Numbered from the stretch's first letter, positions 10,233-18,580 are shown. The stretch: DNA of 64,000 nucleotides from Streptomyces zingiberis (GCF_012034935.1 NZ_JAATEN010000001.1:372001-436000), one strand, 5' to 3'. Numbers and translations are program-made. The notes: generated by a model not told the origin, from the sequence alone.

Positions 10233-11393
10233 TCACACCGTGAAGGCGTCCAGGACGGCCTCGTAGTGCTCGGTCCACCACACGGCCAGTGCGGCGGCGG
10301 CGGGAAAGAGGTGGTCGGCGCGGAGATCGCGCAGCTCGTACCGCCAGCGCAACATCCAGAAGTCGTTCAGCCGTTCCCACCACACCCGGTGCACGGCCGC
10401 GGCCAGCTCCGCCGGCTCGGCGCCGCGGGCCCGCCGGTAGCCGCGCGCGTACGCCCGTACCCGGCCCAGGGCGAGCGTCCCGCCGGGGCGGACGAAGAAG
10501 ATGGCGGCGGCCCGTACGGTCTCCTCGGCGCGCGGCTGGACGCTGAGCCGGTCCCAGTCGACGACGGCGGCCGGTTCCGTACCCCGGTAGATCACGTTCA
10601 GCGGGTGGAAGTCGCCGTGCACCCAGCCGGCCGGGGGCTCGGCGCCCGGGGGCGGGCGGCGGTGGGCGTGGGCCAGGAGGAGGGCGCGCCGTTCGGTGAG
10701 CCGGTGTTCGGCGAGCGCGTCGAAGGCGTCGCGGTGCGGGCGCCGGCCGGCGCGGGCCAGCAACTCGTCGATCAGCGCATAGGTGTCCGCGGGGTTCGCG
10801 CTGGCCAGGCCGGGCGGACTGGTGGGGGAGACGGGGCCGCGTGGCACCGGTATCCCGCGCCGCCGCCTCCCCCGGGCCCCGGCCGCCGGGCCGGAGGGCG
10901 CCGGCATGACGCCTTCCAGCGCGGTGTGCAGCGCGCCCAGCAGTTCGCCGAGGCGGGCGCTCTCGGCGCGGGTGAGTTCGGTCCCGTGGCGGTGGCCGCC
11001 GTCGATCCAGGGATGGACGGCGAAGCAGCGGCCGCCGGTGACGGCGAGCGTGGCGCCGCCGCGGTCCGGCAGCGGCGGGACGACGGGGAGGCCCAGTGCG
11101 GCCAGCCGGGCGGTGGCGCGGTGACGGCGGACGAGGGCGGGCCGGTCCGGGTCGAGGTGGTGCTTGAGGAAGTAGCGGCCGCGGGTGGTGGTCAGGGCGT
11201 ACCCCCGGTTGAGCAGCCCCTGGGCGACGCGTTCGCAGGAGACCGCCTCGCCGAGCCCGTAACGGCGCAGGAGCACGGGGAGGGCCTCGGGGAGGACGGC
11301 GCCCGCGCCGGCCCGGAAACGGCCGTCCGGGCCGTCCGCGACGGGGCCGGTGACAGGGCCGGTGACGGTGGGGGCAACGGATGAGCGCGGCAC
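10233..11393 (-). CDS. APH-fold phosphotransferase family protein
   Basis: 386 residues with the aminoglycoside phosphotransferase/choline kinase fold. Visible motifs are GLLNRGYALTTTRGRYFLKHH (ATP-binding lobe with the Lys of FLKHH), the Brenner motif VHGDFHPLNVIY with catalytic Asp and Asn, and VVDWDRLSVQP with the metal-binding Asp. The C-terminal helical part (VWWERLNDFWMLRWRYEL) resembles enzymes acting on small alcohols or sugars rather than resistance kinases, so the substrate is unknown and no resistance should be inferred. Start GTG 11393 lies 7 nt after TAACAT on the minus strand with no spaced Shine-Dalgarno, so translation may be leaderless. Confidence 0.85.
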   Translation of the reverse strand: MPRSSVAPTVTGPVTGPVADGPDGRFRAGAGAVLPEALPVLLRRYGLGEAVSCERVAQGLLNRGYALTTTRGRYFLKHHLDPDRPALVRRHRATARLAALGLPVVPPLPDRGGATLAVTGGRCFAVHPWIDGGHRHGTELTRAESARLGELLGALHTALEGVMPAPSGPAAGARGRRRRGIPVPRGPVSPTSPPGLASANPADTYALIDELLARAGRRPHRDAFDALAEHRLTERRALLLAHAHRRPPPGAEPPAGWVHGDFHPLNVIYRGTEPAAVVDWDRLSVQPRAEETVRAAAIFFVRPGGTLALGRVRAYARGYRRARGAEPAELAAAVHRVWWERLNDFWMLRWRYELRDLRADHLFPAAAALAVWWTEHYEAVLDAFTV

Positions 11394-11398
11394 CCTTC

Positions 11399-11406
11399 AA
11401 ATGTTA
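11399..11406 (-). promoter_or_regulatory. Candidate -10 element (TAACAT) of a leaderless phosphotransferase gene
   Basis: On the minus strand TAACAT (forward 11401-11406) ends 7 nt before GTG 11393, putting the likely transcription start at or next to the start codon. No convincing -35 is visible. Confidence 0.4.
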
Positions 11407-12001
11407 GATCACCCTGTGTGCCCGGTCCGGAACAGGATCCCGGCAGGGGCGGCGGTGCGGGAGCGCCGGTCCCGCGGCGCACCGGCCGTCGCTCACCGGT
11501 GGCGTGCCGGGGCGCCGATCGGCCGGCGATCCGCCATCCGTAACGCAGGCCGGCCCCCGCCGGCCCATCGCCAGGTCACCGGCAGCCCGCCGGTGTCCGC
11601 CCGCGGCCCCCGGCCGGCCCGCCGGAAGATCGCCGGCGGATCGCCGGGCAGGACCCTCCCCCGGAGGGGTTTCCGTCGCCAACCCTTCCCGTGCTCTCAC
11701 CCCGCGGGTTAACGTGCGCTTGTCCGGCCTGCCGTACCGCCGTGACCAGTGCTGTTCCGGCTCCCATCCGATTTACTTGGAAATCAAAGCAAAATCCCAG
11801 GTCAAGGGGGTTTCGCAGGGATGCTCCGCACTGGGTAACGTGCGGTGTGCGGCCCTTCGGCCGGGCGCCTGTCACACCCGGCCCCCGAGCCGCGCACCCA
11901 CCCCGTGTGCCGTTTCGGATCGGGTGAGCCCCCTCTGCCTCCGGCAGGGGATCTAGTGGGCCACCGGCGACCCCGGGGGCCGGACAGACGAGGAGCACAC
12001 C
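11407..12001 (+). promoter_or_regulatory. bkd operon upstream region
   Basis: About 600 bp without a gene. The less GC-rich part (11705-11850) carries two similar GGGT(T)AACGTGCG elements, at 11706-11719 and 11833-11845. The second gives a possible promoter: TTCGCA (11812-11817), 18-bp spacer, TAACGT (11836-11841). GATTT-n6-AAATC at about 11769-11785 is an inverted repeat that could bind a regulator such as an Lrp/AsnC-type BkdR (inference). An 11-bp inverted pair GGCGATCCGCC / GGCGGATCGCC lies at about 11524 and 11635. GAGGAG just before 12002 is the ribosome site. Confidence 0.5.
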
Positions 12002-13171
12002 GTGACCGTGGAGAGCACCGCGGGGCGCAGGCCACGCCGCGCCCCGGCGAAGCGCACCGGCGCCAGGAAGCCGAAGCAGCCGGTCCAGCCGGCCGCCCCG
12101 GACCAGCCGGAGCTCGTGCAGCTGCTGACCCCCGAGGGCAAGCGGGTGGAGCACCCCGAGTACTCCGTCGACCTCACCCCCGACGAGCTGCGCGGCCTGT
12201 ACCGGGACATGGTGCTGACCCGGCGTTTCGACGCCGAGGCCACCTCGCTTCAGCGCCAGGGTGAACTGGGTCTGTGGGCCTCGCTGCTGGGTCAGGAGGC
12301 CGCGCAGATCGGCTCCGGCCGGGCGCTGCGGGACGACGACTACGTCTTCCCCACCTACCGGGAGCACGGTGTCGCCTGGTGCCGCGGTGTGGACCCGACC
12401 AATCTGCTCGGGATGTTCCGCGGTGTGAACAACGGCGGCTGGGACCCCAACAGCAACAACTTCCACCTCTACACCATCGTCATCGGCTCGCAGGCGCTGC
12501 ACGCCACGGGCTACGCGATGGGCGTGGCCAAGGACGGCGCGGACTCCGCCGTCATCGCCTACTTCGGTGACGGCGCCAGCAGCCAGGGCGACGTGGCGGA
12601 GGCGTTCACCTTCTCCGCCGTCTACAACGCGCCGGTGGTCTTCTTCTGCCAGAACAACCAGTGGGCGATCTCCGAGCCCACCGAGAAGCAGACCCGCGTC
12701 CCGCTCTACCGGCGCGCCGCCGGCTACGGCTTCCCCGGCGTCCGGGTGGACGGCAACGACGTCCTGGCCTGCCTGGCGGTCACCCGCGCCGCGCTGGAGC
12801 GCGCCCGCTCCGGTCAGGGACCCACGCTCGTCGAGGCGTTCACGTACCGCATGGGCGCCCACACCACCTCCGACGACCCGACCCGTTACCGCCGGGACGC
12901 CGAGCGCGAGGAGTGGGAGGCCAAGGACCCGATCCAGCGGCTGCGGGCCCACCTGGAGGCGGAGTCCGTCATCGACGCGGACTTCCTCGCCGCCCTGGAG
13001 GAGGAGAGCGAGACGCTCGGCCGCCGGGTGCGGGAGTCGATCCGCCTGATGCCCGACCCGCCGCCCACCGCCATCTTCGAGAACATCTACGCGGACGGCC
13101 ACGCCCTGGTCGACGAGGAGCGCGCGCAGTTCGCCGCCTACCAGGCGTCCTTCGCCGAGGAGGGTCACTGA
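12002..13171 (+). CDS. bkdA: Branched-chain 2-oxoacid dehydrogenase E1 alpha
   Basis: 389-residue alpha subunit of the thiamine-diphosphate E1 component, which decarboxylates 2-oxo acids from Val, Leu and Ile. In Streptomyces the products prime branched fatty acids and feed polyketides. The ThDP motif runs from GDGASSQGD to FFCQNNQWAISEP (the GDG...NN pattern). The phosphorylation-loop area GAHTTSDDPTRYR matches branched-chain rather than pyruvate enzymes. About 40 basic residues precede the conserved part. The GTG start has GAGGAG upstream. It is first in a tight operon: the E1 beta ATG starts 1 bp after the stop. Confidence 0.93.
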   Translation: MTVESTAGRRPRRAPAKRTGARKPKQPVQPAAPDQPELVQLLTPEGKRVEHPEYSVDLTPDELRGLYRDMVLTRRFDAEATSLQRQGELGLWASLLGQEAAQIGSGRALRDDDYVFPTYREHGVAWCRGVDPTNLLGMFRGVNNGGWDPNSNNFHLYTIVIGSQALHATGYAMGVAKDGADSAVIAYFGDGASSQGDVAEAFTFSAVYNAPVVFFCQNNQWAISEPTEKQTRVPLYRRAAGYGFPGVRVDGNDVLACLAVTRAALERARSGQGPTLVEAFTYRMGAHTTSDDPTRYRRDAEREEWEAKDPIQRLRAHLEAESVIDADFLAALEEESETLGRRVRESIRLMPDPPPTAIFENIYADGHALVDEERAQFAAYQASFAEEGH

Positions 13172-13172
13172 G

Positions 13173-14162
13173 ATGGCGGCCGAGAAGGTCATGAGACTCC
13201 CCCTCGCCAAGGCGATCAACGAGTCGCTCCGCAAGGCCATGGAGGACGACGCCAAGGTCCTGATCATGGGTGAGGACGTCGGCAAGCTCGGCGGCGTCTT
13301 CCGCGTCACCGACGGGTTGCAGAAGGACTTCGGCGAGGACCGGGTCGTCGACACCCCGCTCGCCGAGTCCGGCATCGTCGGCACGGCCATCGGCATGGCG
13401 CTGCGCGGCTACCGCCCCGTCGTGGAGATCCAGTTCGACGGGTTCGTCTTCCCCGCGTACGACCAGATCGTCACGCAGCTCGCCAAGATGCACGCCCGTG
13501 CCCTGGGCAAGATCAAGCTGCCGGTCGTCATCCGCATCCCCTACGGCGGCGGCATCGGCGCGGTGGAGCACCACAGCGAGTCGCCGGAGGCGCTGTTCGC
13601 GCATGTCGCGGGCCTCAAATGCGTCTCCCCGTCGAACGCTGCGGACGCCTACTGGATGATGCAGCAGGCCATCCGGAGCGACGACCCGGTCATCTTCTTC
13701 GAGCCCAAGCGGCGCTACTGGGACAAGGGCGAGGTCGACACCGCCGCCACGCCCCGCCCGCTCCACGAGGCCGTCACCGTCCGGGAGGGCACCGACCTCA
13801 CCCTGGCGGCCTACGGGCCCATGGTGAAGCTCTGCCTGGAGGCCGCGGCCGCCGCCGCGGAGGAGGGCACCTCGCTGGAGGTGCTGGACCTGCGGTCGAT
13901 GTCCCCCATCGACTTCGACGCGGTCCAGCGCTCCGTGGAGCGGACCCGCCGGCTGGTCGTGGTGCACGAGGCGCCCGTCTTCCTGGGCACCGGATCGGAG
14001 ATCGCCGCGCGGATCACCGAGCGCTGCTTCTACCATCTGGAGGCCCCGGTGCTCCGGGTCGGCGGCTACCACGCGCCGTACCCGCCCGCCAGGCTGGAGG
14101 ACGAGTACCTGCCGGGCCTGGACCGGGTCCTGGACGCCGTCGACCGCGCTCTGGCGTACTGA
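13173..14162 (+). CDS. bkdB: Branched-chain 2-oxoacid dehydrogenase E1 beta
   Basis: 329-residue beta subunit, pairing with the upstream alpha subunit in an alpha2beta2 E1. Typical features are GEDVGKLGGVFRVTDGL near the N-terminus, DTPLAESGIVGTAIGMALRG, FDGFVFPAYDQI, RIPYGGGIGAVEHHSESPE (active-site His region) and the C-terminal domain EVLDLRSMSPIDFDAV. Length is standard for the family. Spacing on both sides is minimal (1 bp and 12 bp), so it is co-transcribed with its neighbours. Confidence 0.93.
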   Translation: MAAEKVMRLPLAKAINESLRKAMEDDAKVLIMGEDVGKLGGVFRVTDGLQKDFGEDRVVDTPLAESGIVGTAIGMALRGYRPVVEIQFDGFVFPAYDQIVTQLAKMHARALGKIKLPVVIRIPYGGGIGAVEHHSESPEALFAHVAGLKCVSPSNAADAYWMMQQAIRSDDPVIFFEPKRRYWDKGEVDTAATPRPLHEAVTVREGTDLTLAAYGPMVKLCLEAAAAAAEEGTSLEVLDLRSMSPIDFDAVQRSVERTRRLVVVHEAPVFLGTGSEIAARITERCFYHLEAPVLRVGGYHAPYPPARLEDEYLPGLDRVLDAVDRALAY

Positions 14163-14174
14163 AGGGACGGGAAC

Positions 14175-15680
14175 GTGACGACGACAGCCTCCCAGCATTC
14201 CCAGGCCGACCAGCGGTTCCGCGAGTTCCGGATGCCCGATGTGGGCGAGGGGCTCACCGAGGCCGAGATCCTGAGCTGGCATGTGAAGCCCGGGGACACC
14301 GTGACCGACGGCCAGACCGTCTGCGAGGTCGAGACGGCCAAGGCGGCGGTGGAACTCCCCATCCCCTTCGACGGTGTGGTCAGCGAGCTGCACTACGAGG
14401 CGGGGGCGACGGTCGACGTCGGCTCCGTCTTCATCACCGTCGACACCCGGCCCGGCGACCCCGCGCCGGAGGGCCCCGCGGGGCCGGCGTCCGCCGGAGC
14501 TGCCGAACCTGCCGCACCTGCCGGCGCAACCGAACCGGCCGCCACAGCCGAACCGGAGGAGCCGCAGAAGCGGCAGCCGGTCCTGGTCGGTTACGGCGTC
14601 TCCCCCGGCTCCACCAAGCGCAGACCGCGGAAGCAGCGGCCGGGCGCGGAGAGCAACGGCGGGCCGGTGGCGCCCCCGGCGCCGCCCGCCGCCCCGCCGC
14701 GTGCCGCCGCGATACCGCCCGTGCCCGCCGCCCGCCCGGCGGCCGACCGGCCACTGGCCAAGCCCCCGGTCCGCAAGCTGGCCAAGACCCTGGGCGTGGA
14801 CCTGGCGGCGGTGGTCCCCACCGGCCCGGACGGCGTGGTGACGCGGGACGACGTCCACGCGGCGCACACGCACGCCCAGGCCGCCGCGGCCCCCGCCCCG
14901 CAGGCCCCGGCGGAGGCCCTCCAGGGCCCGCAGGGTTCCCGGGCCGCGGCGGTCACCGCGCTCCCGGTCTCCGGCACCGGCCGCGAGACCCGGGTGCCGA
15001 TCAAGGGCGTCCGGAAGGCCACCGCCCAGGCGGTGACCGGCAGCGCCTTCACCGCGCCGCACGTCACGGAGTTCGTCACCGTCGACGTGACCCGGACGAT
15101 GAAGCTGGTGCGGGAGCTCAAGGAGGACCCGGAGATGGCCGGGCTGCGGGTCAACCCGCTGCTCCTGGTCGCCAAGGCGCTGCTGGTGGCGATCAAGCGG
15201 AACCCGGAGGTCAACGCGGCCTGGGACGAGGCGAACCAGGAGATCGTCCACAAGCCGTACGTCAACCTGGGCATCGCCGCGGCCACCCCGCGCGGCCTGA
15301 TCGTGCCGAACATCAAGGACGCGCACGACAAGACGCTGCCGAAGCTCGCGGAGGCGCTGGGCGAGCTGGTGGCCACCGCCCGGGAGGGGAAGACCTCCCC
15401 GGCGGCGATGCAGGGCGGCACCGTCACCATCACCAACGTCGGCGTCTTCGGCGTCGACACCGGCACGCCGATCCTCAACCCCGGCGAGTCCGCGATCCTC
15501 GCCTTCGGCGCGGTGAAGCTCCGGCCCTGGGTGCACAAGGGCAAGGTCAAGCCGCGGCAGGTCACCACGCTCGGCCTCTCCTTCGACCACCGCCTGGTCG
15601 ACGGCGAGCTGGGCTCCAAGGTGCTCGCGGACATCGCGGCGATCCTGGAACACCCCAAGCGACTGATCACCTGGGGCTGA
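14175..15680 (+). CDS. bkdC: Dihydrolipoamide acyltransferase E2 of the branched-chain complex
   Basis: 501-residue E2 core that moves the acyl group from lipoyl-lysine to CoA. The lipoyl domain spans about 17-95, with Lys56 in VETAKAAVE as the lipoylated residue (ETAKA rather than the common ETDKA). A Pro/Ala linker is followed by a peripheral E3-binding domain (VRKLAKTLGVDLAAVVPTG, about 195-230), a second linker, and the catalytic domain ending LSFDHRLVDGELG with the active-site His and Asp. The GTG start has GGGACGGGAA upstream. No E3 gene is in the window, so the shared lipoamide dehydrogenase is expected elsewhere. It is last in the operon and is followed by a very strong hairpin. Confidence 0.93.
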   Translation: MTTTASQHSQADQRFREFRMPDVGEGLTEAEILSWHVKPGDTVTDGQTVCEVETAKAAVELPIPFDGVVSELHYEAGATVDVGSVFITVDTRPGDPAPEGPAGPASAGAAEPAAPAGATEPAATAEPEEPQKRQPVLVGYGVSPGSTKRRPRKQRPGAESNGGPVAPPAPPAAPPRAAAIPPVPAARPAADRPLAKPPVRKLAKTLGVDLAAVVPTGPDGVVTRDDVHAAHTHAQAAAAPAPQAPAEALQGPQGSRAAAVTALPVSGTGRETRVPIKGVRKATAQAVTGSAFTAPHVTEFVTVDVTRTMKLVRELKEDPEMAGLRVNPLLLVAKALLVAIKRNPEVNAAWDEANQEIVHKPYVNLGIAAATPRGLIVPNIKDAHDKTLPKLAEALGELVATAREGKTSPAAMQGGTVTITNVGVFGVDTGTPILNPGESAILAFGAVKLRPWVHKGKVKPRQVTTLGLSFDHRLVDGELGSKVLADIAAILEHPKRLITWG

Positions 15681-15687
15681 CCCGCTC

Positions 15688-15735
15688 CACCACTGGCCGG
15701 TACCAGGCTGAACGGCCTGGTACCGGCCAGTGGTG
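15688..15735. terminator. 21-bp perfect bidirectional terminator hairpin
   Basis: 15688-15708 pairs perfectly with 15715-15735 around the 6-nt loop TGAACG. TGGTACC-type sequence is at the core, and a short T-run (TTT) follows on the plus side. It lies 8 bp beyond bkdC and 9 bp beyond the DUF397 gene, so it can end both convergent operons. Confidence 0.9.
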
Positions 15736-15743
15736 TTTCCGCG

Positions 15744-15929
15744 CTATATGGCCTCTCGCCTGCTGTACCCGACAAATTCGGACCACGATTCCGGAGAGAA
15801 ATCCAGAATGCCCCTGCCTCGGTCCTTTGTGTCTCGAACCCGAACCTGGTCCGGGTAATTATCGGAAAATTCGACGCAGTTCTCCGTCCCGCTGTAGGAA
15901 CTTGTGCGCCAGTTTGCATCGTTTTTCAT
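15744..15929 (-). CDS. DUF397 domain protein (WhiJ-partner type)
   Basis: 61 residues covering a whole DUF397 domain: WRTSSYSGTENCVEF, VRVRDTKDRG and LDFSPESWSEFV match the family core almost exactly. These small Streptomyces proteins are typically encoded beside an XRE/DUF5753 regulator, are thought to bind it, and are implicated in developmental timing. The ATG overlaps the regulator's stop codon (ATGA), so the two are translationally coupled. It is last in a four-gene minus-strand operon. The sequence is notably less GC-rich than flanking core genes. Confidence 0.9.
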   Translation of the reverse strand: MKNDANWRTSSYSGTENCVEFSDNYPDQVRVRDTKDRGRGILDFSPESWSEFVGYSRREAI

Positions 15930-16804
15930 TCTTCGCCTTCAGTTGATCCGGGTTGTGCGATGTGGCGGTCAAAATGATTTCGTGCCGTAAGTATGAGGGT
16001 CCTTGCGGCTTCTCCGTAAACTGCTGATCGTTGGAGCAGTGAGAATGCTTTGGTGTACAGTTCGATCTCGCTCGGCTGCGTGACGGAGAGTTCTGCGGAG
16101 AATGTCTCCACAAGGACGAGCCTGTCATCGAACGTCGAGAAGGAGTGCCCCAGCCAGATCGCTGTGCGGGCCGTACGGGGAATGATCCCCAGACTGACTC
16201 GGGGAAGGCTCATGAGCGCCATGAGCCGGTCAAGTTGATCTCTCATGATCTCGGGACCCCCGACGGTCGCATGAAGAGCCTGCTCCCCCAGGAGCACGTT
16301 GTAGATGCGTTTCCCCTCGTACAGGTACCTCTGCCGCTCAAGCCGTTTGGCTACCGCGGCCTCGGTGTCGTCGGGGACTTCGTGGAAGGCGACGACCTGT
16401 TGGAAAATCTCGGCCGCGTATTCTGCTGTCTGGAAGGTCCCCCAAATCATGTTGGGATTCCAGATGCGGAAAACGCGGGTCCTGTCGTACACGGGCAGGG
16501 ACTTTTTCTGCCGAGACTCGGCCCCGGTCTGGAGCTGTCGCCGCCACTCCAGCCAGAGTTCGTCGATGTGGCGGATGGTGGCGATGAGGTCTGGGAGGTG
16601 GGCTTGCCGGCCGGTGGCCTCGCACCAGGCCCGGATGTCGTTCTCGCTCGCGCTCTGTTTTCCGTTCTCCAGTCGTGAGACCTTCGATTCCTGCCAATTC
16701 AGCGCGTGCGCGAGCGCCCGCCCGCTGGAGAATCCTGCGTCCTTCCGGAATCCGCGCAGTCGGGCACCCAGTGCCTCGCGGGCTTCCTGTGCTTGCTTGC
16801 TCAT
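15926..16804 (-). CDS. XRE-family regulator with DUF5753 (WhiJ-like)
   Basis: 292 residues. The N-terminal helix-turn-helix (about 8-65) includes LRGFRKDAGFSSGRALAHAL and QESKVSRLENGK, the recognition-helix region. The rest is a DUF5753 sensor/partner domain (EYAAEIFQQVVAF, LLGEQALHATVGGPEIMRDQ, SLGIIPRTARTAIWLGHSFSTFDD). This is the architecture of WhiJ and AbaA-ORF regulators, which control differentiation and antibiotic output in Streptomyces. No good Shine-Dalgarno is visible and only 7 bp separate it from the upstream gene, so it probably depends on coupling. Target genes are not known; self-regulation from the divergent region at 17716-17961 is plausible. Confidence 0.9.
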   Translation of the reverse strand: MSKQAQEAREALGARLRGFRKDAGFSSGRALAHALNWQESKVSRLENGKQSASENDIRAWCEATGRQAHLPDLIATIRHIDELWLEWRRQLQTGAESRQKKSLPVYDRTRVFRIWNPNMIWGTFQTAEYAAEIFQQVVAFHEVPDDTEAAVAKRLERQRYLYEGKRIYNVLLGEQALHATVGGPEIMRDQLDRLMALMSLPRVSLGIIPRTARTAIWLGHSFSTFDDRLVLVETFSAELSVTQPSEIELYTKAFSLLQRSAVYGEAARTLILTARNHFDRHIAQPGSTEGEE

Positions 16805-16811
16805 GGTTGGA

Positions 16812-17336
16812 TCAGGTCTGGTACTCGCGGTGTGGGACGGCGAGGCGCCATAGCGAGTCGCGAAGTACGGCCGCTTCGGCGGTCACTTGGCGGTCATCGA
16901 GGATCTCGTGCCCCACGACGCGGCCGGCGTCGTCGGTGTGCCCCACGGCAAGGAGACGATCGTCGATCAGCCACCAGTCCTTCCCGTCGAACGGGAAGGT
17001 GAGGTCGCCCGGGACGAAGTGCCTGGGCAGCCAGCGGATCTCTTCCCCGGCCGCAATGTTCTGCGCCGTGATGCCGTGCTCCCACCGGATGTAGGGCGTG
17101 TGAGGGTGGGTGACGACGCGGACGCGGCGGACGGCCTTCCCCTGACCGGTCAAGCGCTTCACCATGTCCGTCCACGGCTCCATGAACGTGTGGTCCACAG
17201 GCTCGTCCCGTAGCCAGCTCTTGAAGGGGCTGCCCTCATCGGGCACCGAGTAGTCGTCACGCAGCTCAAGATGGAACGCGTCGTGCGCGCATGCCTCAAT
17301 CAGCTGGTTGCGTTCGGGGCCGGAGATCAGCTCCAC
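16812..17336 (-). CDS. DUF6879 family protein
   Basis: 174 residues matching the DUF6879 pattern: an N-terminal helix, WTDMVKRLTGQGKAVRRVRVV, HPHTPYIRWEHGITAQNIAAGEEIRWLPR, and a beta-rich part DWWLIDDRLLAVGHTDDAGRVV. The family is common in Streptomyces beside XRE/DUF397 genes; its biochemical role is unknown. The GTG start at 17336 has GGAGGA 5 nt upstream and lies inside the 3' end of the preceding gene (41-nt overlap), so translation is probably coupled. Confidence 0.75.
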   Translation of the reverse strand: MELISGPERNQLIEACAHDAFHLELRDDYSVPDEGSPFKSWLRDEPVDHTFMEPWTDMVKRLTGQGKAVRRVRVVTHPHTPYIRWEHGITAQNIAAGEEIRWLPRHFVPGDLTFPFDGKDWWLIDDRLLAVGHTDDAGRVVGHEILDDRQVTAEAAVLRDSLWRLAVPHREYQT

Positions 17337-17715
17337 GCGGTTCCTCCAGTAGGGCGGTGATCGCGGCCCTGGGGACCTCGACCACGGTCTCGTAGTCCGG
17401 AATCTCCATCTGGGCCAGGGCTTCGGCGTCGGTCAACTCCAGCCCTTGGACCACGTAGGTGCCTGCCGGGGTCAGGATCATGAGGGGGTCTTCCAGCCGC
17501 CTGAACTCCCCTGCGGGAAGGCCGTCCTTCTCCAGGTGCTCGAACAGTTCGGTCGGGACCTCCACAACGGTCTGCCCCTCGGGCACATCGAGTCGCATGA
17601 GCAGGTCGTTCGCGAAGACCTTCCAGCCCTGGACGAGGTACGTGTCCCGGTTCGTCGCGTACAGGGCCGGGCAGTCGCACACATTGGAGTTCTTGCCAAG
17701 GAACCGTAGCTTCAT
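17296..17715 (-). CDS. Unrecognised two-repeat protein, first gene of the WhiJ-like operon
   Basis: 139 residues without a named family that I recognise. It contains an internal duplication. YLVQGWKVFAND...VVEVPTELFEHLE (about 27-62) is echoed by YVVQGLELTDAE...VVEVPRAAITALLE (about 84-120), so it looks like two copies of a beta-rich module of about 35 residues. The N-terminus (LGKNSNVCDCPALYATNRDT) has two closely spaced cysteines, CDC. There is no signal peptide or membrane segment, so it is cytosolic. The ATG has a clean AGGAGA site. It opens an operon with the DUF6879, XRE and DUF397 genes and is divergent from an HATPase gene, so a regulatory role is the best guess by context only. Confidence 0.75.
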   Translation of the reverse strand: MKLRFLGKNSNVCDCPALYATNRDTYLVQGWKVFANDLLMRLDVPEGQTVVEVPTELFEHLEKDGLPAGEFRRLEDPLMILTPAGTYVVQGLELTDAEALAQMEIPDYETVVEVPRAAITALLEEPRGADLRPRTQPAD

Positions 17716-17961
17716 GGCGTTTCTCCTGTCTGCTGCCTTGCGTTGGTTTGCGCGGCATGGTCATCGTCTGCGGCCTGTTCAAGCTGGTCAACGCTTCTTC
17801 CGCAAACTGGCGCAATCTTCTTGGGGTTCAGTCTCCGGCCCCTCTACGTTCGTCTTGCTTCCGCACGGCGCCGCCGGGTTTGTCCGGTGGTGCCGGAGGA
17901 GAGCGCCCGGTCCTGCCCCTCGTCAGGGCTGGGTGGTCCACCACCTCGGAGGGATGGCCCC
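17716..17961. promoter_or_regulatory. Divergent promoter region of the WhiJ-like island
   Basis: 246 bp between divergent starts, distinctly less GC-rich (for example TTGGTTTGCG, CGCAATCTTCTTGGGG). It must hold promoters for the four-gene minus-strand operon and for the HATPase gene. GGAGGG at 17948-17953 is the ribosome site for GTG 17962. I could not assign a specific operator. Confidence 0.45.
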
Positions 17962-18423
17962 GTGACCATGACCACGCCCCGTGCCCACGCAACCGGCGTC
18001 CCCGGCTACAGCGAAACCTGGCCGAGTGAGCCGGAGACCGCCGGTCGTGCCCGGAAGCTGGTCAAGACGGTGCTGCATACGTGGAACATCGATGGTGAGG
18101 TCGTGGACGACGCAGTCCTCATCACCTCCGAGCTCGTGACCAACTCGATCGTGCACAGCAAGTGCAGGCTTCTGCGTTTGAGCGTGACGCGACCCAGGCG
18201 GGACCTGGTGCAGATCTCCGTCACGGATAAATCGAGGACGGAGCCGGAACATCGCGACGCAGGTCCCGAAGAGGAGAGCGGGCGCGGCCTCATGCTCGTC
18301 CGGGCCTTGGCCGGCAACTTGGGTGTGGAGCTGCGCAGCTTCGGCAAGACCGTCACCGCCGAGCTGGAGGTCCCCTGCCGAAGGGCAAGTTCAACCGTCG
18401 TCGGCCCTACCGGTGGTAAATGA
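17962..18423 (+). CDS. Anti-sigma/SpoIIAB-type ATP-binding protein
   Basis: 153-residue GHKL-fold ATPase of the HATPase_c_2 type found beside WhiJ/AbaA regulators. Visible boxes are N (ITSELVTNSIVHS), G1 (VTDKSRTEP) and G2 (ESGRGLMLVRALAG). Such proteins resemble SpoIIAB/RsbW but usually lack proven kinase targets. The GTG at 17962 is chosen over ATG 17968 because GGAGGG lies 8 nt upstream of it. It is divergent from the DUF6879/XRE/DUF397 operon; together they match the ATPase/XRE/DUF397 trio known in S. coelicolor differentiation loci. Its composition also departs from the neighbouring core genes. Confidence 0.85.
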   Translation: MTMTTPRAHATGVPGYSETWPSEPETAGRARKLVKTVLHTWNIDGEVVDDAVLITSELVTNSIVHSKCRLLRLSVTRPRRDLVQISVTDKSRTEPEHRDAGPEEESGRGLMLVRALAGNLGVELRSFGKTVTAELEVPCRRASSTVVGPTGGK

Positions 18424-18580
18424 ACATCCGATTCGTCTGGCCTGGTTCCGTCGTCCTCGACGGATTGTGTGGCCGGGCTTGAGCGCCTGATCCGGGGACC
18501 GGGCCCGCCCCCTGTACCGCCGGCGGTCCGTATCGCGGACCGTGCCGGAGGCCGGGCGCTGTTGTATCTATGCTGTACGC

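Noticed and set aside
10233..11393. Aminoglycoside resistance gene
   Set aside because: Only the general APH fold and Brenner motif are visible; the sequence does not resemble named resistance enzymes and lies in a core region.
12969..15653. 894-residue minus-strand frame opposite bkdBC
   Set aside because: His/Asp/Gly/Val-rich antisense shadow of the E1 beta and E2 genes with no recognisable domain.
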